Shown here in pieces: positions 46,583 through 56,517 of a stretch of 64,000 nucleotides of DNA (the stretch's first letter is position 1; the number at the start of each line of letters is the position of its first letter). Below the pieces are notes generated by a model, which worked only from the letters and a program-made list of their open reading frames with translations, searched no databases and had not been told where the DNA came from. The position numbers were made by a program, and so were the translations under genes. Source of the DNA: Pseudomonas graminis (GTDB taxonomy: Bacteria > Pseudomonadota > Gammaproteobacteria > Pseudomonadales > Pseudomonadaceae); assembly GCF_900111735.1 (NCBI RefSeq), contig NZ_FOHW01000007.1, positions 1 through 64,000 of the forward strand. The letters are read 5' to 3'.

Positions 46583-48208
46583 TTACACCTTGAAGCGCGC
46601 AACCATTCCGTTCAGATCCACGGCCAGACGCGACAGCTCGTTGCTCGCCGCGCTGGTCTGATTTGCGCCGGTGGCGGACTGAGTCGACAGGTCGCGGATG
46701 TTGACCAGGTTGCGGTCCACTTCCCGAGCGACCTGGGCCTGCTCTTCCGCCGCGCTGGCGATGACCAGGTTGCGTTCATTGATTTCCACAACGGCGCTGT
46801 TGATGGTGTCCAGCGCAAGGCCGGCGCCCTTGGCGATGTTCAGGGTGGATTCGGCGCGTTCGGTGCTGCTGCGCATGGAGTTCACCGCCTGCTCGGTGCC
46901 GCCCTGGATACTGCCTATCATGCGTTCGATTTCGCTGGTCGACTGCTGGGTGCGGTGGGCGAGGGCGCGGACTTCGTCGGCAACCACCGCAAAACCGCGA
47001 CCTGCTTCACCCGCACGAGCGGCTTCAATGGCGGCGTTGAGGGCCAGCAGGTTGGTCTGGTCCGCCAGACCGCGGATCACATCCAGCACCTTGCCGATGT
47101 CGCGGGACTCGTCCGCCAGGTTGCCGATCAAAGCGGACGTGCTTTGCACGTCGGTGCTCATGCGCTCGATGGCGCTGACGGTTTCCTGCACCAGATCGCG
47201 GCCATCGCTGGCAGACGTGGTGGCGTTTTTCGACGCTTCCGAGGTGCTCACGGCATTGCGTGCGACTTCTTCCACGGCGCTGGTCATCTGGTTGACCGCA
47301 GTGGCCGCCTGTTCGATTTCGTCGTTCTGTTGGGACAAGCCACGCGCGCTCTCGTCGGTAACGGTGTTCAGCTCCTCGGCCGCCGAAGCGAGTTGAGTGG
47401 CTGAACCGGAAATACGCTGCAGGGTGTCGCGCAGTTTGGACTGCATCTTCAACATCGCGGCCAGCAAGCGGCCCGCTTCGTCAGTACCGTCCACCGTGAT
47501 GGTGCGCGTCAGGTCGCCCTCGGCGATGTCCTCAGCGGCGTGCAGCGCCGAAGCGATAGGACGGGTGATGCTGTTGGTCAGCAGCCAGGCGAACAGCAAG
47601 GTCAACACAGTGGCAATGATCAGCAGCGTGACGACCATCGTGAAGGCGGTCGAATACTGTTGAGTAGCCGTCGCGCTGGCTTCATTGACCTGTTGGGTGT
47701 TCATCTCGATCAACTTGGCGAGTGCGGTGTTCATCTGGTCCGAGTTGGTCTGCAGATCGGCGCTGAGCAGACGGATCAGTTCGGCCATGTCGTTGGCCTG
47801 ACTCAGCGTCTTCATGCGGTTTTCAAGCTGGCGATAGTCGTTGAGCAACTGCACGTACTGGTCGTAGGCCGATTGCTCCGCCGGCTCGGAAATCAGCTTG
47901 ACGTAGACGGCCCGGGCATCGTCGATCTGCTTGTTGCGCATGGCGAACAATTCAGTGGTTTTCTGCAGCGTGTCGGGGTCGCGGTTGAGCATCAGGCGAT
48001 AGGACAGCACACGCAGACGAATACTGCCTTCGGTCAATTTATCCAGCGCCTTGATGCTCGGCACGCTGTTGGTGGCCAAGTCGACGTTAGCGTTGTTGAT
48101 CTTGTTCATCTGCGACAGCGCGAAGACGCCCAGAATCAGCATCAGCAGGCCGATGACGGCAAACCCGAGAAAGGCGCGGGGCGCTATATTCAAATTACGT
48201 AGGGACAT
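46583..48208 (-). CDS. Methyl-accepting chemotaxis protein with 4-helix-bundle sensor
   Basis: The protein is 541 aa. Transmembrane 1 is at about 12-31, a helical periplasmic domain (4HB_MCP type) covers about 32-188, transmembrane 2 follows ([20 protein letters not shown]), then HAMP and the signalling hairpin ([20 protein letters not shown]). There is no C-terminal CheR/CheB-tethering pentapeptide (ends GMVARFKV). It converges on gbcB. Its place beside betaine genes makes quaternary amines possible attractants, but that is only a guess. The start at 48208 is chosen over an extension lacking membrane character. Confidence 0.92.
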   Translation of the reverse strand: MSLRNLNIAPRAFLGFAVIGLLMLILGVFALSQMNKINNANVDLATNSVPSIKALDKLTEGSIRLRVLSYRLMLNRDPDTLQKTTELFAMRNKQIDDARAVYVKLISEPAEQSAYDQYVQLLNDYRQLENRMKTLSQANDMAELIRLLSADLQTNSDQMNTALAKLIEMNTQQVNEASATATQQYSTAFTMVVTLLIIATVLTLLFAWLLTNSITRPIASALHAAEDIAEGDLTRTITVDGTDEAGRLLAAMLKMQSKLRDTLQRISGSATQLASAAEELNTVTDESARGLSQQNDEIEQAATAVNQMTSAVEEVARNAVSTSEASKNATTSASDGRDLVQETVSAIERMSTDVQSTSALIGNLADESRDIGKVLDVIRGLADQTNLLALNAAIEAARAGEAGRGFAVVADEVRALAHRTQQSTSEIERMIGSIQGGTEQAVNSMRSSTERAESTLNIAKGAGLALDTINSAVVEINERNLVIASAAEEQAQVAREVDRNLVNIRDLSTQSATGANQTSAASNELSRLAVDLNGMVARFKV

Positions 48209-48525
48209 TACGGTTCCAGGAGAGGCCGCGATCCATGCGAGACGAAAGAGAGAAGTGACAGAGATGCACGGTTTATCGGTCCGCTTCATGGGGACTTGAT
48301 GCCGATTGTCTGCTCTGTGCGGTTATGTCGCAGAGGCGCGATCTGACGAGCCGCAGGAACAAGACCGCAAAAACGTAGTCAATCAGGGCCGTTATGCGTT
48401 TGCGGAATAGAGTTGTAGAGATGCTTGTTGGTCGGTGTAGTGGCGTGAATGCCCTGATTTCACTGGTAGCTAAAGTGACTTTTCCTTATCGTACGCGCCC
48501 TTTGAAATTTGCCTGAGATATCAAA
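48209..48525. other. Intergenic region between chemoreceptor gene and TIGR02449 gene
   Basis: This is 317 nt with divergent genes on either side, so it must carry two promoters. I see no repeat, RNA gene or credible ORF. Confidence 0.4.
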
Positions 48526-48759
48526 ATGTTGGAAGCATCCCTAAGCCAGTTAGAAAAACTCGTCAGTGACCTGGTACAGCACAATCAGGAGCTGCAGAAC
48601 ACGAACGCACAACTCGCCGAAGAGTTGAAACAAGTCAGGGATGACAACGACAGTCTGCAGTTGAGTCTGATGGAGCAGGAAGAAAAACAGGGTGCGACTG
48701 CCGCACGTATTCAGGCGTTGGTCGATCGCGCCACCAGCGTCAGCGCGGTTGACGCATGA
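48526..48759 (+). CDS. TIGR02449-type coiled-coil protein (ZapB-like)
   Basis: The protein is 77 aa and almost wholly coiled coil (LEKLVSDLVQHNQELQNTNA). Such proteins precede zapA in pseudomonads and resemble ZapB, which links ZapA-FtsZ to the chromosome. Its stop overlaps the zapA start (ATGA). A division role is inferred from position and shape. Confidence 0.82.
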   Translation: MLEASLSQLEKLVSDLVQHNQELQNTNAQLAEELKQVRDDNDSLQLSLMEQEEKQGATAARIQALVDRATSVSAVDA

Positions 48760-49058
48760 TCACGGACCAGGACGGCGCCAAGGTTATTTCCATCCTTGGC
48801 AACGACTACACGATCAAGGCACCTGCGGGGCAAGAGCAGAACTTGATGGACGCTGTGTCGATGCTGAAATCGGCATTGTTTGAAACCAAGCGCAGTTACC
48901 CGACATTGATCGGCGATCGTCTTCTGGTGCTCGCCGCGCTGAACCTGTGTTCAAAACAGATCGAACTCAAGCAGCAACATGCCGAAGCGCTGAGCCGTTA
49001 TGAAGACAAGGTCAGCGCGACGGTTGAGGTGATCGAGAAGGTGATCGCTCAGGGGTGA
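48756..49058 (+). CDS. zapA: Cell division protein ZapA
   Basis: ZapA (100 aa) binds and bundles FtsZ at the Z-ring. KVISILGNDYTIKAPAGQEQ is the N-terminal globular part, LLVLAALNLCSKQIELK follows, and the C-terminus is helical. It is translationally coupled to the TIGR02449 gene. In pseudomonads zapA is usually followed by the 6S RNA gene and the 5-formyl-THF cyclo-ligase gene. Neither is seen here; a threonine aldolase gene converges instead. Confidence 0.9.
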   Translation: MITDQDGAKVISILGNDYTIKAPAGQEQNLMDAVSMLKSALFETKRSYPTLIGDRLLVLAALNLCSKQIELKQQHAEALSRYEDKVSATVEVIEKVIAQG

Positions 49059-49122
49059 GGCACCGGTTCAGTCCATCTGCAGACTGCTGATGGGCTGCGG
49101 CGTGCAGATGAGCTGGCTGATT

Positions 49123-50163
49123 TCAGCTCCCCATCACCAATCGGATGTCCGCTGCCAGCTCGCGCACTCGCGCTTCTTCGGTGTCCCACGAGCACATGAA
49201 GCGCGCGCCGCCGACGCCGATGAAAGTGTAGAAGCGCCAGCCTCGTGCAGTCAGCGCAGCAATGGCCGCTTCCGACAATTGCAGGAACACGCCGTTGGCC
49301 TGCACCGGGAACATCAACTCAACGCCGGGAATATCCTTCACCAGATCCGCCAACAACTGCGCGCAGCTATTCGCGTGACGGGCGTGCTTGAGCCAGGCGT
49401 CGTTTTCCAGCAAACCCACCCAGGGCGCTGACAGGAAACGCATCTTCGAGGCCAGTTGACCGGCCTGTTTGCAGCGGTAGTCGAAGTCTTCGGCGAGCTT
49501 GTGGTTGAAGAACAGAATCGCCTCGCCCACCGCCATGCCGTTTTTGGTGCCACCGAAGCACAGCACATCGACCCCTGATTTCCAGGTCAGCTCGGCAGGC
49601 GAGCAACCGAGGAAGGCGCAGGCATTGGCAAAGCGGGCGCCGTCCATGTGAAGGTTCAGGCCCAGCTCCTTGCAGGTCTCGCTGATCGCTTTGAGCTCTT
49701 GCGGCTGATAGACACTGCCCACTTCCGTGGCCTGGGTCAGTGTGACCACGCGGGGTTTTGGATAGTGGATATCGGCGCGTTTGAGCGCGACTTCGCGAAT
49801 GGAAGCGGGTGTCAGCTTGCCGTTCTCGCTGCGTGCGGTCAGCAGTTTGGAGCCGTTGGAGAAGAATTCCGGTGCGCCGCATTCGTCCGTTTCGACGTGA
49901 GCCGTTTCCGAGCAGATGACGCTGTGGTAGCTCTGGCAGAGCGAAGACAGCGCCAGGGAGTTGGCCGCCGTGCCGTTGAAAGCGAAGAACACCTCGCAGT
50001 CTGTTTCGAACAACTGACGGAATTGATCGGCCGCGCGTGCTGTCCACTGATCGTCGCCATAGGCACGCTGGTGCCCGTGGTTGGCTTGCTCCGTGGCCGC
50101 CCACGCTTCCGGGCAGATTCCCGAATAGTTGTCGCTGGCAAACTGCTGGCTTTGGTCTGACAT
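49123..50163 (-). CDS. ltaE: Low-specificity L-threonine aldolase
   Basis: LtaE (346 aa) is a pyridoxal-phosphate enzyme cleaving threonine or allo-threonine to glycine and acetaldehyde. SDNYSGICPEAW opens the fold, LHMDGARFANACAFLG is substrate binding, and the catalytic lysine is in CFGGTKNGMAVGEA. It fits glycine metabolism of the cluster. The start is the ATG at 50163 with AGGGAAC ahead. Confidence 0.93.
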   Translation of the reverse strand: MSDQSQQFASDNYSGICPEAWAATEQANHGHQRAYGDDQWTARAADQFRQLFETDCEVFFAFNGTAANSLALSSLCQSYHSVICSETAHVETDECGAPEFFSNGSKLLTARSENGKLTPASIREVALKRADIHYPKPRVVTLTQATEVGSVYQPQELKAISETCKELGLNLHMDGARFANACAFLGCSPAELTWKSGVDVLCFGGTKNGMAVGEAILFFNHKLAEDFDYRCKQAGQLASKMRFLSAPWVGLLENDAWLKHARHANSCAQLLADLVKDIPGVELMFPVQANGVFLQLSEAAIAALTARGWRFYTFIGVGGARFMCSWDTEEARVRELAADIRLVMGS

Positions 50164-50262
50164 GGCCGGTTCCCTGTAATCGAAGCCTGCGACTGTAACC
50201 AAAGTTGATCGGTTTGGTCATGCATTCTTGCGTCAGAAAATTCAGCCAGACAGCGAAGCAAT

Positions 50263-51006
50263 ATGACCGACACGAAATCAATGACCGCACCCGTGCGCGA
50301 TCGCGCGCTGGACCTGCTCAAGTGGCTGGCGATGCTGAGTATGGTGATGGATCACCTGCGCTATGTCGGCTGGCACGCCAATTGGCTGTACGTACCGGGA
50401 CGTCTGGCGTTCCCGTGGTTCTGCCTGGCAATCGCGGTGAATCTCGTGCGCAATGGCCGGCGCGAAGTTGATTCATCAATCAAGTGGAAATATCTGGCCT
50501 GGCTGGCGGTGTTTTCTGTGATCGCTGAGCTGCCCTATCGGATTTACATGGCGGGTGAGGTCACGACGCTGAATGTATTGCCGACGCTGGCGCTGGGTTT
50601 GCTGGTCGCGCAGGGCGGATTGAGTCGGTCATGGCCGGTGAGGCTGCTGGGTATCGCTGCCTTGGCTATCGGAGTTATGTTTGGGCCGCAGTTGATGTTC
50701 GGAATGTATGGGGTTTTGCTGCCTCTGGCGTTCGTGCTCGTGTTGCGCACCTCGTTATGGCTGGCGATTGTGCCGGGGATTGTGTGTTTACTGAGCAACG
50801 AGTGGCCGAAGATCATCGATGGCATGCTGTGGGGCGACCCGATTTCCATCGGCGCGCTGGCGGCCTGTCTGCTGGCACCGCTGTTCGGTTTAGCGATTCT
50901 ACGCGGGCGCCCGGCATTCGGTGTGTGGCCGATGCGGCGTTGGGCGTACCTGATTTATCCGGTGCATTTTTTGCTGCTGTTTGGGCTGCGGCAGATCATC
51001 GAATGA
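50263..51006 (+). CDS. TraX-family membrane protein
   Basis: The protein is 247 aa with about seven to eight membrane segments. RDRALDLLKWLAMLSMVMDH and the ending RRWAYLIYPVHFLLLFGLRQ match the TraX family, named for the F-pilin acetylase. Many chromosomal members are not linked to conjugation, and no conjugation genes are here. It may acylate a surface component. The activity is unknown. Confidence 0.88.
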   Translation: MTDTKSMTAPVRDRALDLLKWLAMLSMVMDHLRYVGWHANWLYVPGRLAFPWFCLAIAVNLVRNGRREVDSSIKWKYLAWLAVFSVIAELPYRIYMAGEVTTLNVLPTLALGLLVAQGGLSRSWPVRLLGIAALAIGVMFGPQLMFGMYGVLLPLAFVLVLRTSLWLAIVPGIVCLLSNEWPKIIDGMLWGDPISIGALAACLLAPLFGLAILRGRPAFGVWPMRRWAYLIYPVHFLLLFGLRQIIE

Positions 51007-51023
51007 CGGCGATGTGGCGCACA

Positions 51024-51132
51024 TGATCGTTCCCACGCTCTGCGTGGGAATGCATCCGCTGACGCTCCGCGTCACAGCGATGGACGCAGAGCGTCTGGGG
51101 CGGCATTCCCACGCGGAGCGCGGGAACGATCA
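51024..51132. repeat. GATCGTTCCCACGC-type inverted repeat
   Basis: GATCGTTCCCACGCTCTGCG on the left faces CGCGGAGCGCGGGAACGATC-like sequence on the right, with smaller internal copies (ACGCTCCGCGT, ACGCAGAGCGT). The related copy is at 60338-60446. Confidence 0.85.
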
Positions 51133-51156
51133 TCTGTCGAAACTCAGGGATTCAGT

Positions 51157-51247
51157 GGGACCGGCTCCAGCCGGGAAGAGGCCCGAGAGAGCACCCTCAA
51201 TTTCGCGGCGTGACCCCCGACGCCTTCCCGGCTAAAGCCGGTCCTAC
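51157..51247. repeat. REP inverted repeat (GGGACCGGCTCCAGCCGGG family)
   Basis: TGGGACCGGCTCCAGCCGGG on the left faces CCCGGCTAAAGCCGGTCCTA on the right. It lies 24 nt after another repeat family. Together they fill most of the 369-nt gap before alaC. Confidence 0.85.
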
Positions 51248-51375
51248 TAATGGTCGTTCGTAGCCGAATTCGCTCTAGACAAACCGCCATCCCCGCCCGT
51301 ATCTTCCGCCTCAGGCCACCGCAGTGGCCAGCGTCGCTCGGACGGTTCCGGGCGCTTACGTCTTCAGAGGTTTCC

Positions 51376-52590
51376 ATGGCAGACCAAGGTTCGCCGCGCC
51401 GTTTCGCGCGCATCGATCGACTCCCCCCTTACGTGTTCAACATCACCGCCGAGCTGAAAATGGCTGCGCGTCGTCGTGGTGAGGACATTATCGACCTGAG
51501 CATGGGCAACCCCGATGGCGCAACGCCGCCGCATATCGTCGAGAAACTGGTCACCGTCGCCCAACGTGAAGACACTCACGGCTACTCGACTTCGCGTGGC
51601 ATCCCGCGTCTGCGTCGGGCGATTTCCAGCTGGTACAAAAAACGCTACGACGTCGACATCGATCCCGAAGACGAAGCCATCGTCACCATCGGCTCCAAGG
51701 AAGGGCTGGCGCATCTGATGCTCGCCACGCTGGATCAGGGCGACACCGTTCTGGTGCCGAACCCCAGTTACCCGATTCACATCTATGGCGCCGTGATCGC
51801 CGGGGCCCAGGTGCGCTCCGTGCCGTTGGTGCCGGGTGTGGACTTCTTCGCCGAGCTGGAGAAGGCGATTCGCGGCTCGATCCCGAAACCGAAGATGATG
51901 ATTCTGGGTTTCCCGTCCAACCCGACCGCTCAATGCGTCGAGCTGGATTTCTTCGAGCGCGTCGTTGCCCTTGCCAAGCAGTACGACGTGCTGGTGGTTC
52001 ACGACCTGGCCTACGCCGATATCGTGTACGACGGCTGGAAAGCCCCGTCGATCATGCAGGTCCCCGGCGCCAAGGACATCGCGGTGGAGTTTTTCACTCT
52101 TTCCAAGAGCTACAACATGGCAGGCTGGCGGATCGGCTTCATGGTCGGCAACCCAGAGCTGGTCAACGCCCTGGCGCGGATCAAGAGCTACCACGACTAC
52201 GGCACGTTCACGCCGTTGCAAGTAGCGGCCATCGCAGCGCTGGAAGGTGATCAACAGTGTGTGCTCGACATCGCCGAACAGTATCGCCAGCGCCGTAACG
52301 TGCTGGTTAAAGGCCTGCACGAACTGGGCTGGATGGTCGAAAACCCGAAAGCCTCGATGTATGTCTGGGCCAAGATTCCCGAGGCTTACGCGCACCTGGG
52401 TTCGCTGGAATTCGCGAAGAAACTGCTGGCCGAAGCCAAAGTCTGCGTGTCGCCTGGTGTCGGTTTTGGTGAATACGGCGACGACCACGTGCGCTTTGCC
52501 CTGATCGAGAACCAGGACCGGATTCGTCAGGCCGTGCGGGGTATTCGCAGCATGTTCCGGGCTGACGGATTGATTACGCAAAAAACCTGA
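51376..52590 (+). CDS. alaC: Alanine transaminase, AlaC type
   Basis: The protein is 404 aa, a class I/II PLP aminotransferase. [19 protein letters not shown] opens it, [19 protein letters not shown] and [15 protein letters not shown] bind PLP, and the catalytic lysine is in [17 protein letters not shown]. AlaC enzymes form alanine from pyruvate and glutamate. GAGG precedes the ATG at 51376. Alternative amino-acid specificity is possible. Confidence 0.88.
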   Translation: MADQGSPRRFARIDRLPPYVFNITAELKMAARRRGEDIIDLSMGNPDGATPPHIVEKLVTVAQREDTHGYSTSRGIPRLRRAISSWYKKRYDVDIDPEDEAIVTIGSKEGLAHLMLATLDQGDTVLVPNPSYPIHIYGAVIAGAQVRSVPLVPGVDFFAELEKAIRGSIPKPKMMILGFPSNPTAQCVELDFFERVVALAKQYDVLVVHDLAYADIVYDGWKAPSIMQVPGAKDIAVEFFTLSKSYNMAGWRIGFMVGNPELVNALARIKSYHDYGTFTPLQVAAIAALEGDQQCVLDIAEQYRQRRNVLVKGLHELGWMVENPKASMYVWAKIPEAYAHLGSLEFAKKLLAEAKVCVSPGVGFGEYGDDHVRFALIENQDRIRQAVRGIRSMFRADGLITQKT

Positions 52591-52600
52591 ATGTCGTCAC

Positions 52601-53338
52601 TCATTTGCCGAGGTCATGACGGGACCTCGGCACATCCGGCAGCGGCATATGCTTGAAGATCGGTGATGACGGCAATTCGGGATGAGTGGTGATGCCATAT
52701 ACGACCGACAGCTCGTTGGAACCGCTCGCTACATAGTAATCACCGGGCGCGGCACATCGAATGGCTTCGGGTTCCGTGACCGTTTTTGAGTAGCTACGCC
52801 CTTCAACCGTGCGGATGTTGACCGACACTTGGCGGTCTTCAGACACTCTGAAAGTTCTGTCCATCACGATGTCTTCTTCAGAGGGACTTACATAGAAAGT
52901 CGAGCCTTTGGGAAGAGACAGCGCCAAGTCGGACTCGACGGCCTGCGGTGCCGCGATGGGTGGTATTTCCCACAGATAGATATCGGCGACCACCTCTGCG
53001 TCCGGATAGGAAATGATCTTGAGGATGACCGAATAGAAACCGCCCTCCTGATGAACGATGTCTTGGGAGGTCGCATAAAGCCTGGCGTCGCCCACTGAAA
53101 CGGTGGTGGAAAGAATTTCGTCCGAATCCTCGGCGTATACGGCAATCAGCGCCTCAAGCGTGTTCAGTTCTCGAATAATCCTCAGCTTGACCGAGCCTTC
53201 AATATCCACCGTATGAAACACGCCCTGAGTCAGAAAGAGCAGCGGCTCCGTAGCGGGCCCCTGCCGCCTGACGGATTTAGCCCTCAGAGTTTTCCATAGC
53301 TGAGGAGTGAGGGTATGCGACCTTGCGATTGTGCCCAT
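52601..53338 (-). CDS. Hypothetical protein, 245 aa
   Basis: I do not recognise a family. The ATG at 53338 has AAGGGA seven bases before it, so I prefer it to the starts at 53431 and 53515. The start MGTIARSHTLTPQLWKTLRA is followed by a beta-rich protein with no signal peptide or membrane helix. Segments such as GSTFYVSPSEEDIVMDRTFR look like a secreted or structural beta protein. It converges on alaC and is divergent from glyA. Its codon use is a little less G+C biased than its neighbours. Confidence 0.7.
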   Translation of the reverse strand: MGTIARSHTLTPQLWKTLRAKSVRRQGPATEPLLFLTQGVFHTVDIEGSVKLRIIRELNTLEALIAVYAEDSDEILSTTVSVGDARLYATSQDIVHQEGGFYSVILKIISYPDAEVVADIYLWEIPPIAAPQAVESDLALSLPKGSTFYVSPSEEDIVMDRTFRVSEDRQVSVNIRTVEGRSYSKTVTEPEAIRCAAPGDYYVASGSNELSVVYGITTHPELPSSPIFKHMPLPDVPRSRHDLGK

Positions 53339-53668
53339 GATCATTCCCTTGATTGAGTAACTGGTATTCCGTTGGCCCAAAAGTAAACCCGTCACTGCTA
53401 TTTGAATACTGTCATTGTTGACAGTGGTCATGCCCGCTGGTCTGGGGCGTTGCGGTGTGCCGATGATTCGCGGGGCGCTCGGGACCGACGGTCTGCTGCC
53501 CGCAGAATCGAGCAAATCCTGCCCCCCATCATCCCATGTCGTAAACGCGCCTTTGTGTGGCGTGCGTAGGCATCTGGGCTGTCAGCGTCAGCCATACCAT
53601 CGTGGCCAAAGGGCAGCTCTAGGCCCTGTCGATCATTCAGGCGCCGCGCCGCCGCTGGGAGAACCGCG
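53339..53668. promoter_or_regulatory. Upstream region of glyA
   Basis: This 330-nt gap must hold the glyA-sox promoter. GGCTG-TCAGCGT-CAGCC (53577-53593) is a small hairpin. A clear GTCGC pair like that at gbcB is not present, only single GTCGT and GTCGA sites. No ORF here is convincing. Confidence 0.4.
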
Positions 53669-54922
53669 ATGTTCAGCAAGCAAGACCAGATCCAGGGTTA
53701 TGACGATGCACTGATGGCTGCGATCAATGCCGAGGAGCAGCGTCAGGAAGACCACATCGAGCTGATCGCCTCGGAGAACTACACCAGCCAGCGTGTGATG
53801 CAGGCCCAGGGCTGCGGCCTGACCAACAAATACGCCGAGGGTTATCCCGGCAAGCGTTACTACGGCGGCTGCGAGCACGTCGACAAGGTTGAGCAACTGG
53901 CGATCGATCGCGCCAAGCTGCTGTTTGGCGCCGACTACGCCAACGTCCAGCCGCATTCCGGTTCGTCGGCCAACAGCGCGGTTTATCTGGCGCTACTGCA
54001 AGCCGGCGACACGTTGCTGGGCATGAGCCTGGCCCACGGCGGTCACCTGACCCACGGCGCCAAAGTGTCGTCCTCGGGCAAGCTGTACAACGCCGTTCAA
54101 TACGGCATCGACGTTGCCACCGGCCTGATCGATTACGACGAAGTCGAGCGACTGGCCGTCGAGCACAAGCCGAAGATGATCGTTGCCGGTTTCTCGGCCT
54201 ACTCCAAAACCCTGGATTTCCCGCGCTTCCGCGAGATCGCCGACAAAGTGGGCGCGCTGCTGTTCGTCGACATGGCCCACGTGGCCGGTCTGGTCGCCGC
54301 CGGTCTGTACCCGAACCCGCTCCCGTACGCCGATGTGGTTACCACCACCACCCACAAAACCCTGCGCGGTCCGCGTGGCGGTTTGATCCTGGCCAAAGCC
54401 AACGAAGAGATCGAAAAGAAGCTCAATTCCGCTGTGTTTCCGGGTGCCCAGGGTGGCCCATTGATGCACGTGATTGCCGGCAAGGCCGTGTGCTTCAAGG
54501 AAGCCATGGAACCCGGTTTTAAGGCCTATCAACAGCAAGTGATCGATAACGCTCAGGCCATGGCGCAAGTGTTCATCGATCGCGGCTACGACGTAGTGTC
54601 GGGCGGGACCGATAACCATCTGTTCCTCGTCAGCCTGATTCGTCAGGGCCTGACCGGGAAAGATGCCGATGCGGCCCTCGGTCGCTCGCACATCACCGTC
54701 AACAAGAACGCCGTGCCGAACGATCCGCAGTCGCCGTTCGTGACGTCGGGCCTGCGCATCGGGACCCCCGCCGTGACCACGCGCGGTTTCAAAGTTACCC
54801 AGTGCACCACGCTGGCAGGCTGGATCTGCGACATTCTCGACAACCTCGGCGACGCCGATGTCGAGGCCAATGTTGCCGGGCAGGTCTCCGCGCTGTGCGC
54901 CGATTTCCCGGTTTACCGCTGA
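53669..54922 (+). CDS. glyA: Serine hydroxymethyltransferase
   Basis: GlyA (417 aa) interconverts glycine plus 5,10-methylene-THF with serine, here probably consuming glycine and the one-carbon unit from sarcosine. [40 protein letters not shown] and the PLP lysine in [16 protein letters not shown] are diagnostic. GGGAGAACCGCG precedes the ATG. It heads the run glyA-soxBDAG-purU-fdhA and is the catabolic (GlyA1-type) copy by context. Confidence 0.97.
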   Translation: MFSKQDQIQGYDDALMAAINAEEQRQEDHIELIASENYTSQRVMQAQGCGLTNKYAEGYPGKRYYGGCEHVDKVEQLAIDRAKLLFGADYANVQPHSGSSANSAVYLALLQAGDTLLGMSLAHGGHLTHGAKVSSSGKLYNAVQYGIDVATGLIDYDEVERLAVEHKPKMIVAGFSAYSKTLDFPRFREIADKVGALLFVDMAHVAGLVAAGLYPNPLPYADVVTTTTHKTLRGPRGGLILAKANEEIEKKLNSAVFPGAQGGPLMHVIAGKAVCFKEAMEPGFKAYQQQVIDNAQAMAQVFIDRGYDVVSGGTDNHLFLVSLIRQGLTGKDADAALGRSHITVNKNAVPNDPQSPFVTSGLRIGTPAVTTRGFKVTQCTTLAGWICDILDNLGDADVEANVAGQVSALCADFPVYR

Positions 54923-54937
54923 GTCAGGAGTCGCACC

Positions 54938-56188
54938 ATGCAGCATTACTCGGGCTTCGGCCTCTTCAAACACTCCCTCAGCCACCACGAAAACTGGCAG
55001 CGCATGTGGCGCACGCCGACCCCGAAAAAGGTCTATGACGTCGTGATTGTGGGCGGCGGCGGACACGGTCTGGCGACGGCCTACTACCTCGCAAAAGAGC
55101 ACGGCATCACTAACGTGGCCGTGGTCGAAAAAGGCTGGCTGGGCGGCGGCAACACCGCGCGCAACACCACCATCGTGCGTTCCAATTACCTGTGGGACGA
55201 GTCTGCGCACTTGTACGAACACGCGATGAAACTGTGGGAAGGCCTGTCCCAGGACATCAACTACAACGTCATGTTCTCCCAGCGCGGCGTGTACAACCTG
55301 TGCCACACCCTGCAGGACATGCGTGACTCCGAGCGCCGCGTCAGCGCCAACCGTCTCAACGGCGTCGACGGCGAGCTGCTCAACGGCAAGCAAGTGGCTG
55401 AAGAAATTCCGTACCTCGACTGCTCGAAAAATACCCGTTACCCGATCATTGGCGCCACCGTGCAACGTCGCGGCGGTGTGGCGCGTCACGACGCCGTGGC
55501 CTGGGGCTATGCCCGCGCCGCCGATGCGTTGGGCGTGGACCTGATCCAACAGACCGAAGTGACCGGCTTTCGCAAGGAAAACGGTGTGTGCATCGGCGTC
55601 GAAACCAACAAGGGCTTTATCGGTGCCAAGCGCGTCGGTGTAGTGACTGCCGGTAACTCCGGCCACATGGCCAAGCTCGCAGGGTTCCGTCTGCCGGTCG
55701 AATCTCATCCGTTGCAAGCGCTCGTATCGGAGCCGATCAAGCCCATCATCGACAGCGTGATCATGTCCAATGCCGTTCACGGTTACATCAGCCAGTCCGA
55801 CAAAGGCGATCTGGTGATTGGTGCCGGCATCGACAGCTGGATCGGCTATGGCCAGCGCGGCTCGTACCCGGTGATCGAGCACACCATTCAAGCAATCGTC
55901 GAAATGTTCCCGGTGCTGTCGCGGGTGCGCATGAACCGCCAGTGGGGCGGCATCGTCGACACCACGCCGGACGCCTGCCCGATCATTTCCAAGACGCCGG
56001 TGCCGAACATGTTCTTCAACTGCGGTTGGGGCACCGGTGGCTTCAAGGCGACGCCGGGCTCGGGCAACGTGTTTGCTGCAAGCCTGGCGAAAGGCGAAAT
56101 GCACCCGCTGGCCAAACCCTTCTCAATCGACCGGTTCCACAACGGCGCATTGATCGATGAACACGGCGCTGCAGCCGTAGCCCACTAG
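54938..56188 (+). CDS. soxB: Sarcosine oxidase beta subunit
   Basis: SoxB (416 aa) is the catalytic FAD/FMN subunit of heterotetrameric sarcosine oxidase, producing glycine, hydrogen peroxide and formaldehyde or methylene-[23 protein letters not shown] is the dinucleotide fold. [17 protein letters not shown] lies in the C-terminal half. It follows glyA by 15 nt. Confidence 0.97.
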   Translation: MQHYSGFGLFKHSLSHHENWQRMWRTPTPKKVYDVVIVGGGGHGLATAYYLAKEHGITNVAVVEKGWLGGGNTARNTTIVRSNYLWDESAHLYEHAMKLWEGLSQDINYNVMFSQRGVYNLCHTLQDMRDSERRVSANRLNGVDGELLNGKQVAEEIPYLDCSKNTRYPIIGATVQRRGGVARHDAVAWGYARAADALGVDLIQQTEVTGFRKENGVCIGVETNKGFIGAKRVGVVTAGNSGHMAKLAGFRLPVESHPLQALVSEPIKPIIDSVIMSNAVHGYISQSDKGDLVIGAGIDSWIGYGQRGSYPVIEHTIQAIVEMFPVLSRVRMNRQWGGIVDTTPDACPIISKTPVPNMFFNCGWGTGGFKATPGSGNVFAASLAKGEMHPLAKPFSIDRFHNGALIDEHGAAAVAH

Positions 56189-56202
56189 CAGAGGACTTTC
56201 CC

Positions 56203-56517
56203 ATGTTGCATATCTTCTGTCCTCACTGTGGCGAACTGCGCTCCGAAGAGGAATTCCATGTCTCCGGTCAGGCCCATATCCCGCGTCCGCTGGACCCGGC
56301 GGCCTGCACCGACGAAGAGTGGGGCGACTACATGTTTTTCCGCGACAACCCGCGCGGTTTGCACCACGAGTTGTGGATTCACGCGGCGGGTTGCCGGCAG
56401 TACTTCAACACCACGCGTGACACCGTGACCTACGAAATTCTAGAAACCTATCCGATCGGCACGCAGCCTCAGTTCGTCAATCCTGCGCCTGCGATCAGAA
56501 AGGGGGATCAGGTATGA
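56203..56517 (+). CDS. soxD: Sarcosine oxidase delta subunit
   Basis: SoxD (104 aa) is the small zinc-binding subunit. HIFCPHCGELRSEEEFHVSG holds the first zinc ligands, and later H and C residues (HAAGCRQYF) complete the site. Its stop overlaps the soxA start (ATGA). Confidence 0.96.
   Translation: MLHIFCPHCGELRSEEEFHVSGQAHIPRPLDPAACTDEEWGDYMFFRDNPRGLHHELWIHAAGCRQYFNTTRDTVTYEILETYPIGTQPQFVNPAPAIRKGDQV

Noticed and set aside
49059..49122. 6S RNA gene after zapA
   Set aside because: The gap is only 64 nt and lacks the long hairpin expected of 6S RNA.
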